From: JBCBSP01 sp039819095
GTDB taxonomy: Bacteria > Pseudomonadota > Alphaproteobacteria > Caulobacterales > Maricaulaceae
NCBI GenBank assembly: GCA_039819095.1
Contig: JBCBSP010000005.1
Coordinates: 124,001 to 188,000, forward strand
DNA length: 64,000 nucleotides
Direction: 5' to 3'
In this document: positions 26,998 through 36,536 of the stretch, in pieces
Position numbering within the stretch: position 1 is the stretch's first letter
How the letters are laid out: the number at the start of each line of letters is the position of its first letter
Program-made: the position numbers and the translations under genes
The notes under the pieces: model-generated
Seen by the model: only the letters and a program-made list of their open reading frames with translations
What the model was told of the DNA's origin: nothing
Database searches by the model: none

Positions 26998-27588
26998 TTA
27001 CTGCGCGCGCTCTGAATCCACCGGCGCGGCCTCGGCGCTTTGCCATTGCTGCGGATAGACCAGCGCATCGGTGTCAAAGCCGAGCGCGCGCAGCCGTTCC
27101 AGACGCGCATTCAGCACCGCTTCGTCCATTTGCGGCTCGCGGGACAGAATCCACAAAAAGCGCCCCTGCGGCTCGCTGACGACGGACCATTGATACGCCT
27201 CGTCCAGCTCGATCACCCAGTAATCGCCCCAGAACGGGCCGAAGAAGGACACTTCCAGCTTCGCCCCGTCGACCTGACGCGCGCGGCCTTCGATCGCCTC
27301 CACCTCGCCGTCCAGCCCGCCCTGCCGGCAGGTGTTGATGACGGTGATCTCATCACCGGGCCGAGTGGCGTAGGTGGCGGTGACGCCGTCGCAGCCGCGC
27401 TCGAAGCGATTGTCGTAGCGGGCGATCTCGAACCAGCGGCCAAGATACCGGTCCAGCTCAAAGCCCTCCACCACGGGCGGCGGCGCGTCGCCCTCAAGCC
27501 GGTCCGGCGGAAGCGCGCAGCCTGCCACAAGCGCCGCCAGCCCACCGGCAAGGGCGAGGCGGGTCAACATGCTGACCGAAAGGCTCAT
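26998..27588 (-). CDS. Lipocalin family lipoprotein (Blc-like)
   Basis: 196 residues. A signal peptide ends in the lipobox LVAGC (Cys near residue 24), so the protein is lipid-anchored, probably at the outer membrane. The lipocalin GxW motif is in YLGRWFEIARY and the other signatures are FFGPFWGDYWVIELD and WILSREP. Bacterial lipocalins bind fatty acids or lysophospholipids. The ATG at 27588 has GGGAG six bases upstream. A 16-base palindrome lies 121 bases before the start. Confidence 0.92.
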   Translation of the reverse strand: MSLSVSMLTRLALAGGLAALVAGCALPPDRLEGDAPPPVVEGFELDRYLGRWFEIARYDNRFERGCDGVTATYATRPGDEITVINTCRQGGLDGEVEAIEGRARQVDGAKLEVSFFGPFWGDYWVIELDEAYQWSVVSEPQGRFLWILSREPQMDEAVLNARLERLRALGFDTDALVYPQQWQSAEAAPVDSERAQ

Positions 27589-27708
27589 GGCCGAACTCCC
27601 TGTTTGCACCGCAAAGATAGCGCCTCCAGCCGCGGGTTTCACAGCAAATACGGCCTCAACCCGCCGATGATAATAATCTTTTCGATCATGAGAGACGCAA
27701 ACGAGACT

Positions 27709-27724
27709 GATAAGAATTCTTATC
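27709..27724. promoter_or_regulatory. Perfect 16-base palindrome GATAAGAATTCTTATC
   Basis: An AT-rich perfect inverted repeat between the lipocalin gene and the transposase remnant. It looks like an operator; its arms recall GATAA-type iron-regulator sites, but no regulator can be assigned. It could also be an end of the degraded mobile element. Confidence 0.4.
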
Positions 27725-27726
27725 AT

Positions 27727-27947
27727 GGAAGATTCTCATGGTCCGAGTTTGATTCCTGACCTGAGCCGGTCGCCGCCTCGACAACGGCGATGACGTTCGG
27801 CTGGCCCTCTCTTCGCTTCGCTCGGGTCTCGCTCACCCCAGACGGTCGGCGAAGTAGAGTTCGGTTTTCACCCCCGCATCGCCCGGCGCGCAGCTGCCTA
27901 CGCCGTTGCAGGTGATATCGCGATGCGCTGATCCATGCCCGGGCCGG
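27727..27947 (-). other. Degraded region without an intact gene
   Basis: No intact reading frame with a start is supported. On the minus strand a short frame ending at 27833 reads DITCNGVGSCAPGDAG then VKTELYFADRLG and looks like the tail of an otherwise missing protein. Together with the transposase remnant beside it, this suggests a scar of insertions and deletions. Confidence 0.4.
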
Positions 27948-28118
27948 ATTGCCACGCTGTCGCGCCGCAACGCCGCCCGTGAGCCTATACTGACGCGCCC
28001 AGCGGCCCAGCGTCGCCTCGCCGATGCACAGCCAGCGCCCCACCGCGCGCAGCGACAAGCCCTCTTTGATCACCAGCTTCACCGCACGAAGCCGAAGATC
28101 CTCGCTCAACGTTCTCAT
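27948..28118 (-). pseudogene. Transposase remnant (IS630-type N-terminal HTH)
   Basis: The first ~57 codons read as the helix-turn-helix start of an IS630-family transposase (LRLRAVKLVIKEGLSLRAVG, then EATLGRWARQYRLTGGVAAR). After that the frame loses resemblance and no DDE catalytic domain follows, so the gene is truncated. Confidence 0.65.
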
Positions 28119-28222
28119 GGCCGCCCTTCTTAAACAGGCGACACCCCATGAATCACGCTTCGCGGCTAAACGGAATTCCCCGCCGAGTCAGAACCGGGTG
28201 AAAACGCTCTATTGTATTGATA

Positions 28223-28717
28223 TCAAACATTATATCGCTTCCACAGTTTTTTGTAATAGCTTACATTTATGTGATCCCGCTCAGATTTAAATTTCGCCTC
28301 ATCAAAAAAGTCAGCTTCTACAACACTGAAGGGCAAAGGATAAGCAACTGATAAAAATTCAGAGCCTCCACATATCATATAAAAATCTCCATACATAGAA
28401 AAGTAGGCTAGGTACGAAAAGTCATTGTCCGTAATTATTAATGGATCAATATAGCTTACGCTAACTGAATCTAATATTTCTCTGTAAGAACTACCTATTG
28501 TGGTTATTTTAGTTTCCACCCCCTCATTGAAGCAAATTAAATTAGTGGCCCGATCGCTGCTCTCATTAAGTGATACCGCTTGAGATAGCCAATATGCCTC
28601 AATAACTCGGAACGGCCCTAACACAATAATTGACGCCCATGATTGAGCTTTTATATATTCATTTCGAATTTGAAGGTCTTTATCTATTATAGATGGTAAC
28701 TTTTCTAGCAATTTCAT
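28223..28717 (-). CDS. Hypothetical protein, possible immunity protein
   Basis: 164 residues, not recognised. It is mainly hydrophobic/acidic with no signal peptide (ITDNDFSYLAYFSMYGDFYM; VVEADFFDEAKFKSERDHI). It is very AT-rich against GC-rich neighbours, a sign of recent acquisition. It follows the 77-residue frame at 28772 after 54 bases on the same strand. Small acidic AT-rich proteins directly downstream of a toxin C-terminal fragment are often immunity proteins of contact-dependent or polymorphic toxin systems. That function is inferred from context alone. Confidence 0.6.
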   Translation of the reverse strand: MKLLEKLPSIIDKDLQIRNEYIKAQSWASIIVLGPFRVIEAYWLSQAVSLNESSDRATNLICFNEGVETKITTIGSSYREILDSVSVSYIDPLIITDNDFSYLAYFSMYGDFYMICGGSEFLSVAYPLPFSVVEADFFDEAKFKSERDHINVSYYKKLWKRYNV

Positions 28718-28771
28718 AATCCGGGTCCCGCAAATGTGGTTTTTACTTACAGTTCGTCGAGCTGAAGCTGA

Positions 28772-29005
28772 TTAAACTTCAACGATCCAAGAGCCCCGGG
28801 GATACTGAGTACCAGCAGGGCGAAGAACAACTATTTGGCCTTGGGCATTTATCTTTGTCCTGACACCGTTAGGCCTCACCTGGGCGTTGTCACCAGGTTG
28901 ACTATCGAACTCTCGCTCCGCAGCTTGGCGGCCGCCACGGACCTGCCCCATCTGCCCGCGCCGAGTATTTGTCCAGGGGCCTGTGCTCCGCTCCCCAACT
29001 TTCAT
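28772..29005 (-). CDS. Possible orphan C-terminal toxin domain fragment
   Basis: 77 residues from an ATG without a clear ribosome site. The frame stays open upstream to the threonine aldolase stop, so the start is uncertain. The pattern GGRQAAEREFDSQPG, then PNGVRTKINAQGQIVVLRP and ending GSWIVEV resembles the last ~60 residues of polymorphic toxins (RHS, CdiA or MafB tails, which often have GGxxAAxxxF near their end). There is no delivery domain here. It may be an orphan toxin tail, or remains of one. Confidence 0.4.
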   Translation of the reverse strand: MKVGERSTGPWTNTRRGQMGQVRGGRQAAEREFDSQPGDNAQVRPNGVRTKINAQGQIVVLRPAGTQYPRGSWIVEV

Positions 29006-29137
29006 CCCGAGAAAGCGAAAGCCCGGACTTGATTTGACCCTTGGCGGACCGGTGTTGCAAGAGGCCGGGGCGCGGAGCCACCTCTCGCCCTCGGCGGAGA
29101 TCTGGCGAGGCCCATGGCCGATGCGCCCCCGCGCCGC

Positions 29138-30160
29138 TCAAGCGCCTACCGCCCGCTCCAGCGCCTCGATCTCGTCATCGCTCGTGCACCAGCTGGCGAC
29201 GAAGCGGGCTGAGCCGTCCGGCCAGGCGTAGAAGCCGGCGCCGGCTTCGGTCAGGCGCGTGCTGAGCGGGGCTGGCAAGCGGACGAAGACCTCATTGCCA
29301 TCGGTCGGGTGGGCCAGTTCAACGCCGTCAACGCGGCTGAGACGCTTTGCGATGCGCTGGCCGGCGGCATTCGCTTTTGCAGCGAGGTCCAGCCACAGGC
29401 CGTCCTCAAGCCAGGCGTCGAGCTGGGCGGCGATGTAGCGCATTTTCGGGGCCATATGACCGGAGCGTTTCTGACGGGCCTGAAGCGCCGGGAGCCGATC
29501 CATCACGCTGGGAAACAGGATCACCGCTTCAGCGGCCATGGCGGCGTTCTTGGTGGCGCCCAAGCAGAGCGCATCGACGCCGGCGCGCCAGGTCATGTCC
29601 GCCGGGCTGCAGCCCAGATGAACGAGCGCATTGGCGAAGCGCGCGCCGTCCAGATGCACGAACAGGCCGGCGGCTTTTGCGCGTTCGGCGCGCTCGGTGA
29701 TCTCGTCCACGCTGTAGGCGCAGCCGCTTTCATTGAGCTGGGACAGGCTGAGCGCGCGCGGCGGTGTGGCGTGCACGAAGTCCTGCGGCCATTCGGCCAG
29801 GGCCTGATCGAGCTCGGCGAGGTCGATCTTCGCGTGATCGCCCTTCAGGGGGATGAGTTTCGCGCCGCCGGTGAACAGCTCCGGCGCGCCGCGCTCGTCG
29901 CGATGGATGTGGGCTTCATCGTGGCACAGGATCGCCGCATCCGCCGGACACAGCGTGCTCAGCGCCAGCGCATTCGCCGCCGTGCCGGATACGGTCAGCA
30001 CCAGCTCCAGATCGGTTTCGAATATGTCGCGCAGCTTCGCTTTAAGGCGGGCCGAAACCGGATCGGCGCCATAGCTTGGCGCATAGCCTTCATTGGCGGC
30101 GGCGAGCGCCTCGATGAGTTTCGGGTGGGCCGGGGCGGTGGTGTCGGACAGGAAATTCAT
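29138..30160 (-). CDS. ltaE: Low-specificity L-threonine aldolase
   Basis: 340 residues, a PLP enzyme of fold type I that splits threonine/allo-threonine to glycine and acetaldehyde. The family start is MNFLSDTTAPAHPKLIEAL, the PLP lysine is in LCLGATKNAAMAAEA, and FVHLDGARFANAL carries the Asp that holds the cofactor. The ATG at 30160 is chosen over an upstream open frame that overlaps the preceding gene. The specificity (threonine or beta-hydroxy amino acids in general) is not certain. Confidence 0.9.
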   Translation of the reverse strand: MNFLSDTTAPAHPKLIEALAAANEGYAPSYGADPVSARLKAKLRDIFETDLELVLTVSGTAANALALSTLCPADAAILCHDEAHIHRDERGAPELFTGGAKLIPLKGDHAKIDLAELDQALAEWPQDFVHATPPRALSLSQLNESGCAYSVDEITERAERAKAAGLFVHLDGARFANALVHLGCSPADMTWRAGVDALCLGATKNAAMAAEAVILFPSVMDRLPALQARQKRSGHMAPKMRYIAAQLDAWLEDGLWLDLAAKANAAGQRIAKRLSRVDGVELAHPTDGNEVFVRLPAPLSTRLTEAGAGFYAWPDGSARFVASWCTSDDEIEALERAVGA

Positions 30161-30200
30161 GGGTCTGAGCGGAGCCGATGAGGAGCGGCGCGTCAACGGG

Positions 30201-31346
30201 CTATGGCTCCCCGCTGGGGTCGCGCGCCCGCTGCGGGGTGACGGACCCGCCCACGCCGAGATGATCGCTGGCGTTGCGTCTGTCGCGTCCCATCTGACGG
30301 GCGAGGTCCGGGGTGTCCATCGCCTCGCGGCGCGCTTCGCCCATATAGGCGAGGAAAGCCTCAATCAGCGGCGGATCCGCGCCGAGTTGGCGCATCTGAA
30401 ACTCCAGCCGGTCAAGATCGACCAGGAAGCTCGGCGGCTGTTCGGCGAAGTCCGACAGGCCGATCTCCACCAGACGGCGCGCCAGGTCCTCGGGCACTTC
30501 CACGCAGTTGAACACGGTGCGGTTGGCCTGTGAGGAAGAGATGCAGAAGCTGTCGCGCACCACTTCGGCCACCCCGCCGGCGAAGTTGGCGATCAGGAAA
30601 CGATCATCGTCATCGCGCTCGGCGGCGCGCGCGGCGATTTCGGCAAAGCTGGGCGGGCCGCGCCGCCCGACTGGCGCTTCGGGCAGGTCCTGGGTGGTCG
30701 TCAGCGGGATGTCCGGCGCGCCGGGCGGCGTGACGGGCGGCGCCGGGCGGCGGATCGCCACCGGTGCGGTGGGTGCTTGCGGGGTGTCGGTGTCGAAACT
30801 CGGCTGGACGGTGTCCACGCCGCCGGGCGAGGTCAGCAGGGTGGCGCTTGAAGTTTCCGGCGCATCTGGCTGTTCGATCTCGACCGGATCGCTAGCGGTC
30901 TCATCGGAATCCGGCGCGTCTTGCATTGTGTCCTCGGGTTCGGATTCTGGAGGATCGGCTTCGCCCTGCTCCCGCCCCTCCCCTTCGCCATCGCCGCCTT
31001 CATCGGCTGACCCCGATTGTGCGTCGGCGCCGGCCAGAGGCGGCTCGTTGAGGGGCGCATCGGTGACGGCGTTTTCGCCGGCGACGGTATAGATTCGCAC
31101 CGCGACGGTGCGGCCATCCCCGGTTTCCACTGGGGGGCGATGGGGCGGGACCGCCAGCAGCGCCAGGAAGGCGGTGAGATGCGCCAGGCTCGCAACCGCG
31201 CCGGACAGGAGCTTGCGCCGCGTGTCGGGCGCCCTGCCGATCATCCGCAACCCGATCCGCAGCCGGGCGTGCAGCCGCCTCGGCCGCAATGAGGAAAACA
31301 GATTGCGCACAGTAGAAGAGATGGCCGAGCGCTGCGGCCGGTTCAA
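30201..31346 (-). CDS. Membrane-anchored protein of unknown function, downstream of sortase
   Basis: 381 residues. There is a basic N terminus, one membrane segment (residues ~48-66, LLSGAVASLAHLTAFLALLAV), then ~150 residues rich in Pro, Asp, Glu and Ser that are probably extended in the periplasm, and a C-terminal domain from ~235 with two Cys (DSFCISSSQANRTVFNCVEV) that could form a disulphide. The TonB/TolA-like layout suggests a periplasm-spanning protein, but no TonB C-terminal motif is seen. It follows the sortase gene after 36 bases on the same strand. Confidence 0.75.
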   Translation of the reverse strand: MNRPQRSAISSTVRNLFSSLRPRRLHARLRIGLRMIGRAPDTRRKLLSGAVASLAHLTAFLALLAVPPHRPPVETGDGRTVAVRIYTVAGENAVTDAPLNEPPLAGADAQSGSADEGGDGEGEGREQGEADPPESEPEDTMQDAPDSDETASDPVEIEQPDAPETSSATLLTSPGGVDTVQPSFDTDTPQAPTAPVAIRRPAPPVTPPGAPDIPLTTTQDLPEAPVGRRGPPSFAEIAARAAERDDDDRFLIANFAGGVAEVVRDSFCISSSQANRTVFNCVEVPEDLARRLVEIGLSDFAEQPPSFLVDLDRLEFQMRQLGADPPLIEAFLAYMGEARREAMDTPDLARQMGRDRRNASDHLGVGGSVTPQRARDPSGEP

Positions 31347-31382
31347 ATGAAATCAGCTTCAGGAGCTGCGACCGGCTTGCGT

Positions 31383-31967
31383 TTACGCGCCCTGAACCGG
31401 CTCCAGCCAGGCGACATAGCGCAGCGGCCCGGGCGTCGCCACGCCGAACGGCCAGCACGTCACCAGGGCCAGTCGCGCCGGGCCGCCATCACCCGGATCA
31501 ATGCCGGAGCGGTCGTGGCGCACCACCTCAGAACCGGTCATGACGAAGCGCTGTTCCTCGCCATTCTTCAGCGTCAGCGTGACGGTTTCACCCGGCTCCA
31601 GATCGCGAAGCAGCGCAAAATGAGTGTCGCGATGGGCGGCGATGACGCTCACCCCGCGCTCGCCGGGAAGCGCGGTCCGGGACAGGTGCGCCGGGCCAAA
31701 GGCCAACGCTTCTCCGCCGCCTTCGGCCAGCACGGTCAGGCGCTCCCCGCCCGCATCAAGGCGCGCCACCGGCCAGGTATCGGCCCACGGCCAGGGACGA
31801 TGGGCCTCGCCCCCCGAGGCGAGCGTCTGCTCAAAGGCGCGATCCAGAAGAATTTGCGAGAGGTGCGCCTTGGCCGGGATCCACAGTCCGGAAACCGCCA
31901 GCACCGCGCCGGCGAGGAGCGCGAGCCCGCCCGCCAGCGCCGCGCTCAGGCGCCCCGCCTGGCTCAT
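31383..31967 (-). CDS. Class GN sortase
   Basis: 194 residues with an N-terminal membrane segment (LAGGLALLAGAVLAVSGLWI). The catalytic triad is visible as H112 (AAHRDTHF), C171 (LVTCWPF) and R183 (PLRYVAW). Class GN sortases occur in marine Gram-negative bacteria beside a single target protein, which is the case here: its ATG overlaps the target's stop by four bases. It should cleave and reanchor that target at the cell envelope. Confidence 0.92.
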   Translation of the reverse strand: MSQAGRLSAALAGGLALLAGAVLAVSGLWIPAKAHLSQILLDRAFEQTLASGGEAHRPWPWADTWPVARLDAGGERLTVLAEGGGEALAFGPAHLSRTALPGERGVSVIAAHRDTHFALLRDLEPGETVTLTLKNGEEQRFVMTGSEVVRHDRSGIDPGDGGPARLALVTCWPFGVATPGPLRYVAWLEPVQGA

Positions 31968-34219
31968 GCCTTCACCGTTGCTCGGACCCGGTGAAGCCCG
32001 ATCAGCACCGCCGCGCCGAGCAGCATCAGCACCAGCCCGGCGATCAGCTTCATCAGCGCCGGCGTCGCGGTGGCCGGAAGCGCCATGCCGGGCGTTTGAG
32101 CCGCCGGGGCGGGCGTCCCGTTCACATCCGGGGTAAAGGCCAGGCGCTGCATCATGGCCGGCGGGGGCGGCGCAGGGGCTGCGGCGGCCTCGCCAAACAC
32201 GGCGTCGAACTCCCAGCCGTCCGGCAGCATGAGGGGGATATCGCGGCTCGCCAGCGGCGCGTCATCGGGCCGGGCCGGCTCACGGTCGACCGCAACCAGG
32301 CTGGTCAGCCGGGTAACGAGGCCGAATTGAAGCGCTGTGGCCAACACCTGACGGTCGATGGTCTGAACGCTCGCGCCCTGAAAGCGCAGCTCCTCCAGTC
32401 CGGCGATCTTGTTGCGCGCCCAAAGCTGCGCGACGCCGGAAGCTTCAACCGCATCGGCCAGGCTGATCTCCTGACGCCAGCCGGCTTCGGCGAGCTGGCC
32501 TTCCAGGATCATCCGGGCGACCGGATCATCCGCGCGCGCGGTCAGCACGACCGGCTCGCCGAAATAGAGATCCGGCAGCGGGGCGGGCCAGATTTCCGTC
32601 AGAGCACCTTCTTCGAACAGCGCGTCCATATCGGTCATGACCGGGCGCTCCAGCGCCTCAAACAGGGCGGCCATCTCTTCGCTGACTTCGGACAGATCGC
32701 CGATATGAGTGAAGCGGCCCCGGCCGATGCGTGCGGCGCGGCTCATGAAGTATGAATTCGGCGCCGACCCGATCCCGACGGGGAAAAGGCGCGAGGCGCC
32801 CAGCTCGGCATCGATGGCGGAGAAGAGCTGGGCCTCATTGCCGATGGCGCCGTCGGTCAGGAAGACGACCTGGCGAACGCGCGTCACGTCGCGCACCGGA
32901 TCGGTCAGCGCTGCGCGCATGGCGGGCAGCATCTGGGTGCCGCCTTCAGCCTGAAGCCGGCTGACCCATTTGACCGCCTGATCGACATGTCGCGCATCGG
33001 CGGGAACCGCGTCGGGGAAAAGCACATCGAACGTGTCGTCGAAGCGCACCACGTTGAAGGTGTCGCCAGGCTCCAGCCGTTCCAGCGCGAGCACCAGGGC
33101 GGCGCGCGCCTGCTCGATGGAGCCGCCGGCCATGGAGCCGGAATTGTCGATCACGAAGATGGTTTCCCGCTCGCGGCGCGGCGCGTTGGCGCCCAGCTCT
33201 GCCGGAGGCGCGATCATGGCGAGCAGATAGCTCTGGCCGTCCACGGTCTCTTCGAACAGGGCGATCTGAGGCGTATCGCGCTGCGCTGCGCTCCAGGTCA
33301 GCACGAAATCGCGGTCCGCCGGGACGCGTCCGTCGGCGAAAGTGATGACGGCCTGGCCGGTCTCAGACCGGTCGATGGCGACGGCATGGTGCAGGCTTTC
33401 AATCTCGCCCAGCGCGAAGCCGGCCTTCAGATCGATCTCGATATTCACCGGCAGGCGCGGGGCCTCTTCCGGTTCGGCGTCCGGGTGGGTGACCGGCGCG
33501 GTGATGCGCTCGCGGTCCGGAACCGGGTCGCCTTCAGTCCCGCCGGACCGCACGAAGATGAGCGGCGACGGGTCCGGGTTGAAGCGCGGCGCGACGACCA
33601 TGGGAAAGCGCAGCTCGAACTCGCCGCCGCGCATGCGCGCAACGCCCTGATACTCGATCTGGATGACAATGGTCTCGCCCGGTCCGATATTCGCCACCGA
33701 GGTGGTGAACATGTTCGGGCGCTCCTGTTCCACCAGCGAGGCGCGCTGACCGGCGGCTCGGGCGGCTTCATAGACTCGGCGCGCCTCGGCGCGTTCGCGG
33801 ATTTCGCCTTCGATGATGCGTTCGCCGATCAGCATGCGCAGCGCGTCCACCCCGGCATCCTCCGGCAGCGGGAAGAGGTAGCGGCCCTCCACCCAGCCCT
33901 CGGACGGGTTTTCGAAGCGCTGGGTGACCACGGCGCGCACGATGGGGCCTGAGACCTCCATTTTCACATCGGTGGCCAGGCGCGGCGCGGGCACATACCA
34001 GCCCGGCTCGGATGAATTCAGAAGCAGCGCGCCGTCGGCGATGTCGGACAAGCGCACGAGGCCGGCCTCGCGAAGCGCGGCCTCGTCCGCGTCCGCTTCG
34101 GTCTCGGGCGTCATGGCCTGGGCGGTGGAAAACAGGAAAAGCGTGGCGGCGAAGAAGATCGCGGCCAGAACCAGGCTCAGCTGCGAGCTGGCGCTGGGGC
34201 GGCGGTGGTGATGCGTCAT
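31964..34219 (-). CDS. Sortase target protein with VIT and VWA domains
   Basis: 751 residues: signal peptide (~1-35), VIT domain (~70-190, ITQRFENPSEGWVEGRYLFPL-like core), VWA domain from ~345 with an intact MIDAS motif (FVIDNSGSMAG; FLTDGAIGNE), and a C-terminal sorting signal with LPATA, a hydrophobic segment (LIAGLVLMLLGAAVLIGL) and a basic end. This is the known 'marine proteobacterial sortase target protein' plan, related to inter-alpha-trypsin inhibitor heavy chains. Likely exposed in the periplasm or on the surface; the ligand is unknown. Confidence 0.92.
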   Translation of the reverse strand: MTHHHRRPSASSQLSLVLAAIFFAATLFLFSTAQAMTPETEADADEAALREAGLVRLSDIADGALLLNSSEPGWYVPAPRLATDVKMEVSGPIVRAVVTQRFENPSEGWVEGRYLFPLPEDAGVDALRMLIGERIIEGEIRERAEARRVYEAARAAGQRASLVEQERPNMFTTSVANIGPGETIVIQIEYQGVARMRGGEFELRFPMVVAPRFNPDPSPLIFVRSGGTEGDPVPDRERITAPVTHPDAEPEEAPRLPVNIEIDLKAGFALGEIESLHHAVAIDRSETGQAVITFADGRVPADRDFVLTWSAAQRDTPQIALFEETVDGQSYLLAMIAPPAELGANAPRRERETIFVIDNSGSMAGGSIEQARAALVLALERLEPGDTFNVVRFDDTFDVLFPDAVPADARHVDQAVKWVSRLQAEGGTQMLPAMRAALTDPVRDVTRVRQVVFLTDGAIGNEAQLFSAIDAELGASRLFPVGIGSAPNSYFMSRAARIGRGRFTHIGDLSEVSEEMAALFEALERPVMTDMDALFEEGALTEIWPAPLPDLYFGEPVVLTARADDPVARMILEGQLAEAGWRQEISLADAVEASGVAQLWARNKIAGLEELRFQGASVQTIDRQVLATALQFGLVTRLTSLVAVDREPARPDDAPLASRDIPLMLPDGWEFDAVFGEAAAAPAPPPPAMMQRLAFTPDVNGTPAPAAQTPGMALPATATPALMKLIAGLVLMLLGAAVLIGLHRVRATVKA

Positions 34220-34431
34220 TGGGCGGTCCCTCCCCGGACGTGTTGACGAGGATCAGGCTGCGCCCGGTTCAAGACCGGTTCTGGCCGGCTAAAGGGCGAG
34301 TTGGCGCCCGAATGGGGCCATCTGGCGCCGCCGCGCGCTTTGACCGCGTTTCGCCTTGCGCCCGCTTGGCGCTAGCTTGCCGATCAGCCGTCGAATTTAT
34401 TGATTCTGCTACCTGGTATTCGGAGACGCCC

Positions 34432-35643
<1,212 letters not shown>

Positions 35644-35658
35644 GGTGCGACCGGGATT

Positions 35659-35697
35659 ATAGGCTGATCCTATCGTTTGCAGCGCCATTATCGTTTG
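35659..35697. promoter_or_regulatory. Palindrome and direct repeat before dps (possible OxyR-type operator)
   Basis: ATAGGCTGATCCTAT (35659-35673) is a perfect five-base inverted repeat with ATAG-N7-CTAT, the core of OxyR half sites. TATCGTTTG occurs at 35671 and again at 35689. The block ends 77 bases before the dps start. Peroxide control of dps is common, but the factor is inferred. Confidence 0.4.
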
Positions 35698-35774
35698 GAC
35701 TTATGGCCCGATGAGGCCGATATCGGGGTCGTATTCGGCGGAACGCCGCCGCTCGCACTGACAGGAGAGAGACG

Positions 35775-36242
35775 ATGGACATCAATATGGGGCTTAATCA
35801 GGACACGCGCGAAGCCATGGCCTCCGCCGTGACGCGCCTGCTGGCCGACACCTATGCGCTGTATTTCAAGACACACGCGTACCACTGGAATGTGACCGGT
35901 CCGCGCTTTCACGACCTGCACGCCATGTTCGAGACCCAGTACACAGAGATGTGGACGGCGGTCGACGAGATCGCCGAGCGCGTCCGCGCTCTGGGGGTGA
36001 TGGCGCCGCTTTCCTATGAGGAGATGGCCGCGCCGGCGACCCTGTCCTTCGACGCGTCGACACCGAAGGCGGAGACCATGCTCGTCAACCTGCTGGAAGG
36101 CCATGAGCAGGTCGTGCGCACCGCGCGCGAGATCGTCGCGCTCGCCGGCGAGCACGCCGACGAAGCCACCGCCGACGTCGTCGCGCCGCGTATCACGGCA
36201 CACGAAAAATTCGCCTGGATGCTGCGTTCGGCCATCGGGTGA
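35775..36242 (+). CDS. dps: Dps-family DNA-binding ferritin-like protein
   Basis: 155 residues, four-helix ferritin-like fold forming a dodecamer that oxidises iron with peroxide and protects DNA. The ferroxidase residues are in YFKTHAYHWNVTGPRFHDLH and WTAVDEIAERV. CAGGAGAGAG precedes the ATG. It is monocistronic, with its own terminator at 36269 and palindromes upstream. Confidence 0.95.
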   Translation: MDINMGLNQDTREAMASAVTRLLADTYALYFKTHAYHWNVTGPRFHDLHAMFETQYTEMWTAVDEIAERVRALGVMAPLSYEEMAAPATLSFDASTPKAETMLVNLLEGHEQVVRTAREIVALAGEHADEATADVVAPRITAHEKFAWMLRSAIG

Positions 36243-36268
36243 TCGCTCACGCAAGCGCCTGTGTACGA

Positions 36269-36302
36269 AGCCCCGCAGGTTCGTCCGGCGGGGCTTTTGT
36301 TT
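36269..36302 (+). terminator. Rho-independent terminator of dps
   Basis: AGCCCCGC/GCGGGGCT stem with an 11-base loop followed by TTTGTTTT, 27 bases after the dps stop. Confidence 0.9.
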
Positions 36303-36314
36303 TGGAATGAGAGC

Positions 36315-36350
36315 AAAAAAAGAGCCGGGTCCGCCTCGGCGGCCCGGCTC
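36315..36350 (-). terminator. Rho-independent terminator of the lysR transcription unit
   Basis: On the minus strand a long GAGCCGGGCCGCC/GGCGGACCCGGCTC hairpin is followed by seven Ts. It lies about 190 bases after the LysR stop. The stretch between the two (36351-36536) shows no gene. Confidence 0.8.
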
Positions 36351-36536
36351 AGTCTTGCATATGTGTTCGGGGAGGAGACACTATGCGCAATCGGGGACGG
36401 CCTTAGCCGTCAACACGCGGATATATGTGCTTCGCACCCGTTCACGGCAAGCCAAACCAGCGAAAACCTGCCTTGCAAAAAAGCTGGATTGCCATGAAGT
36501 CGTCATGAAGCCGGCCCGGGGTTCGCCGGCTTTGGC

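Noticed and set aside
36361..36536. Small gene with GGAGGAG before ATG near 36384
   Set aside because: The frame stops after seven codons; no other signal is seen.
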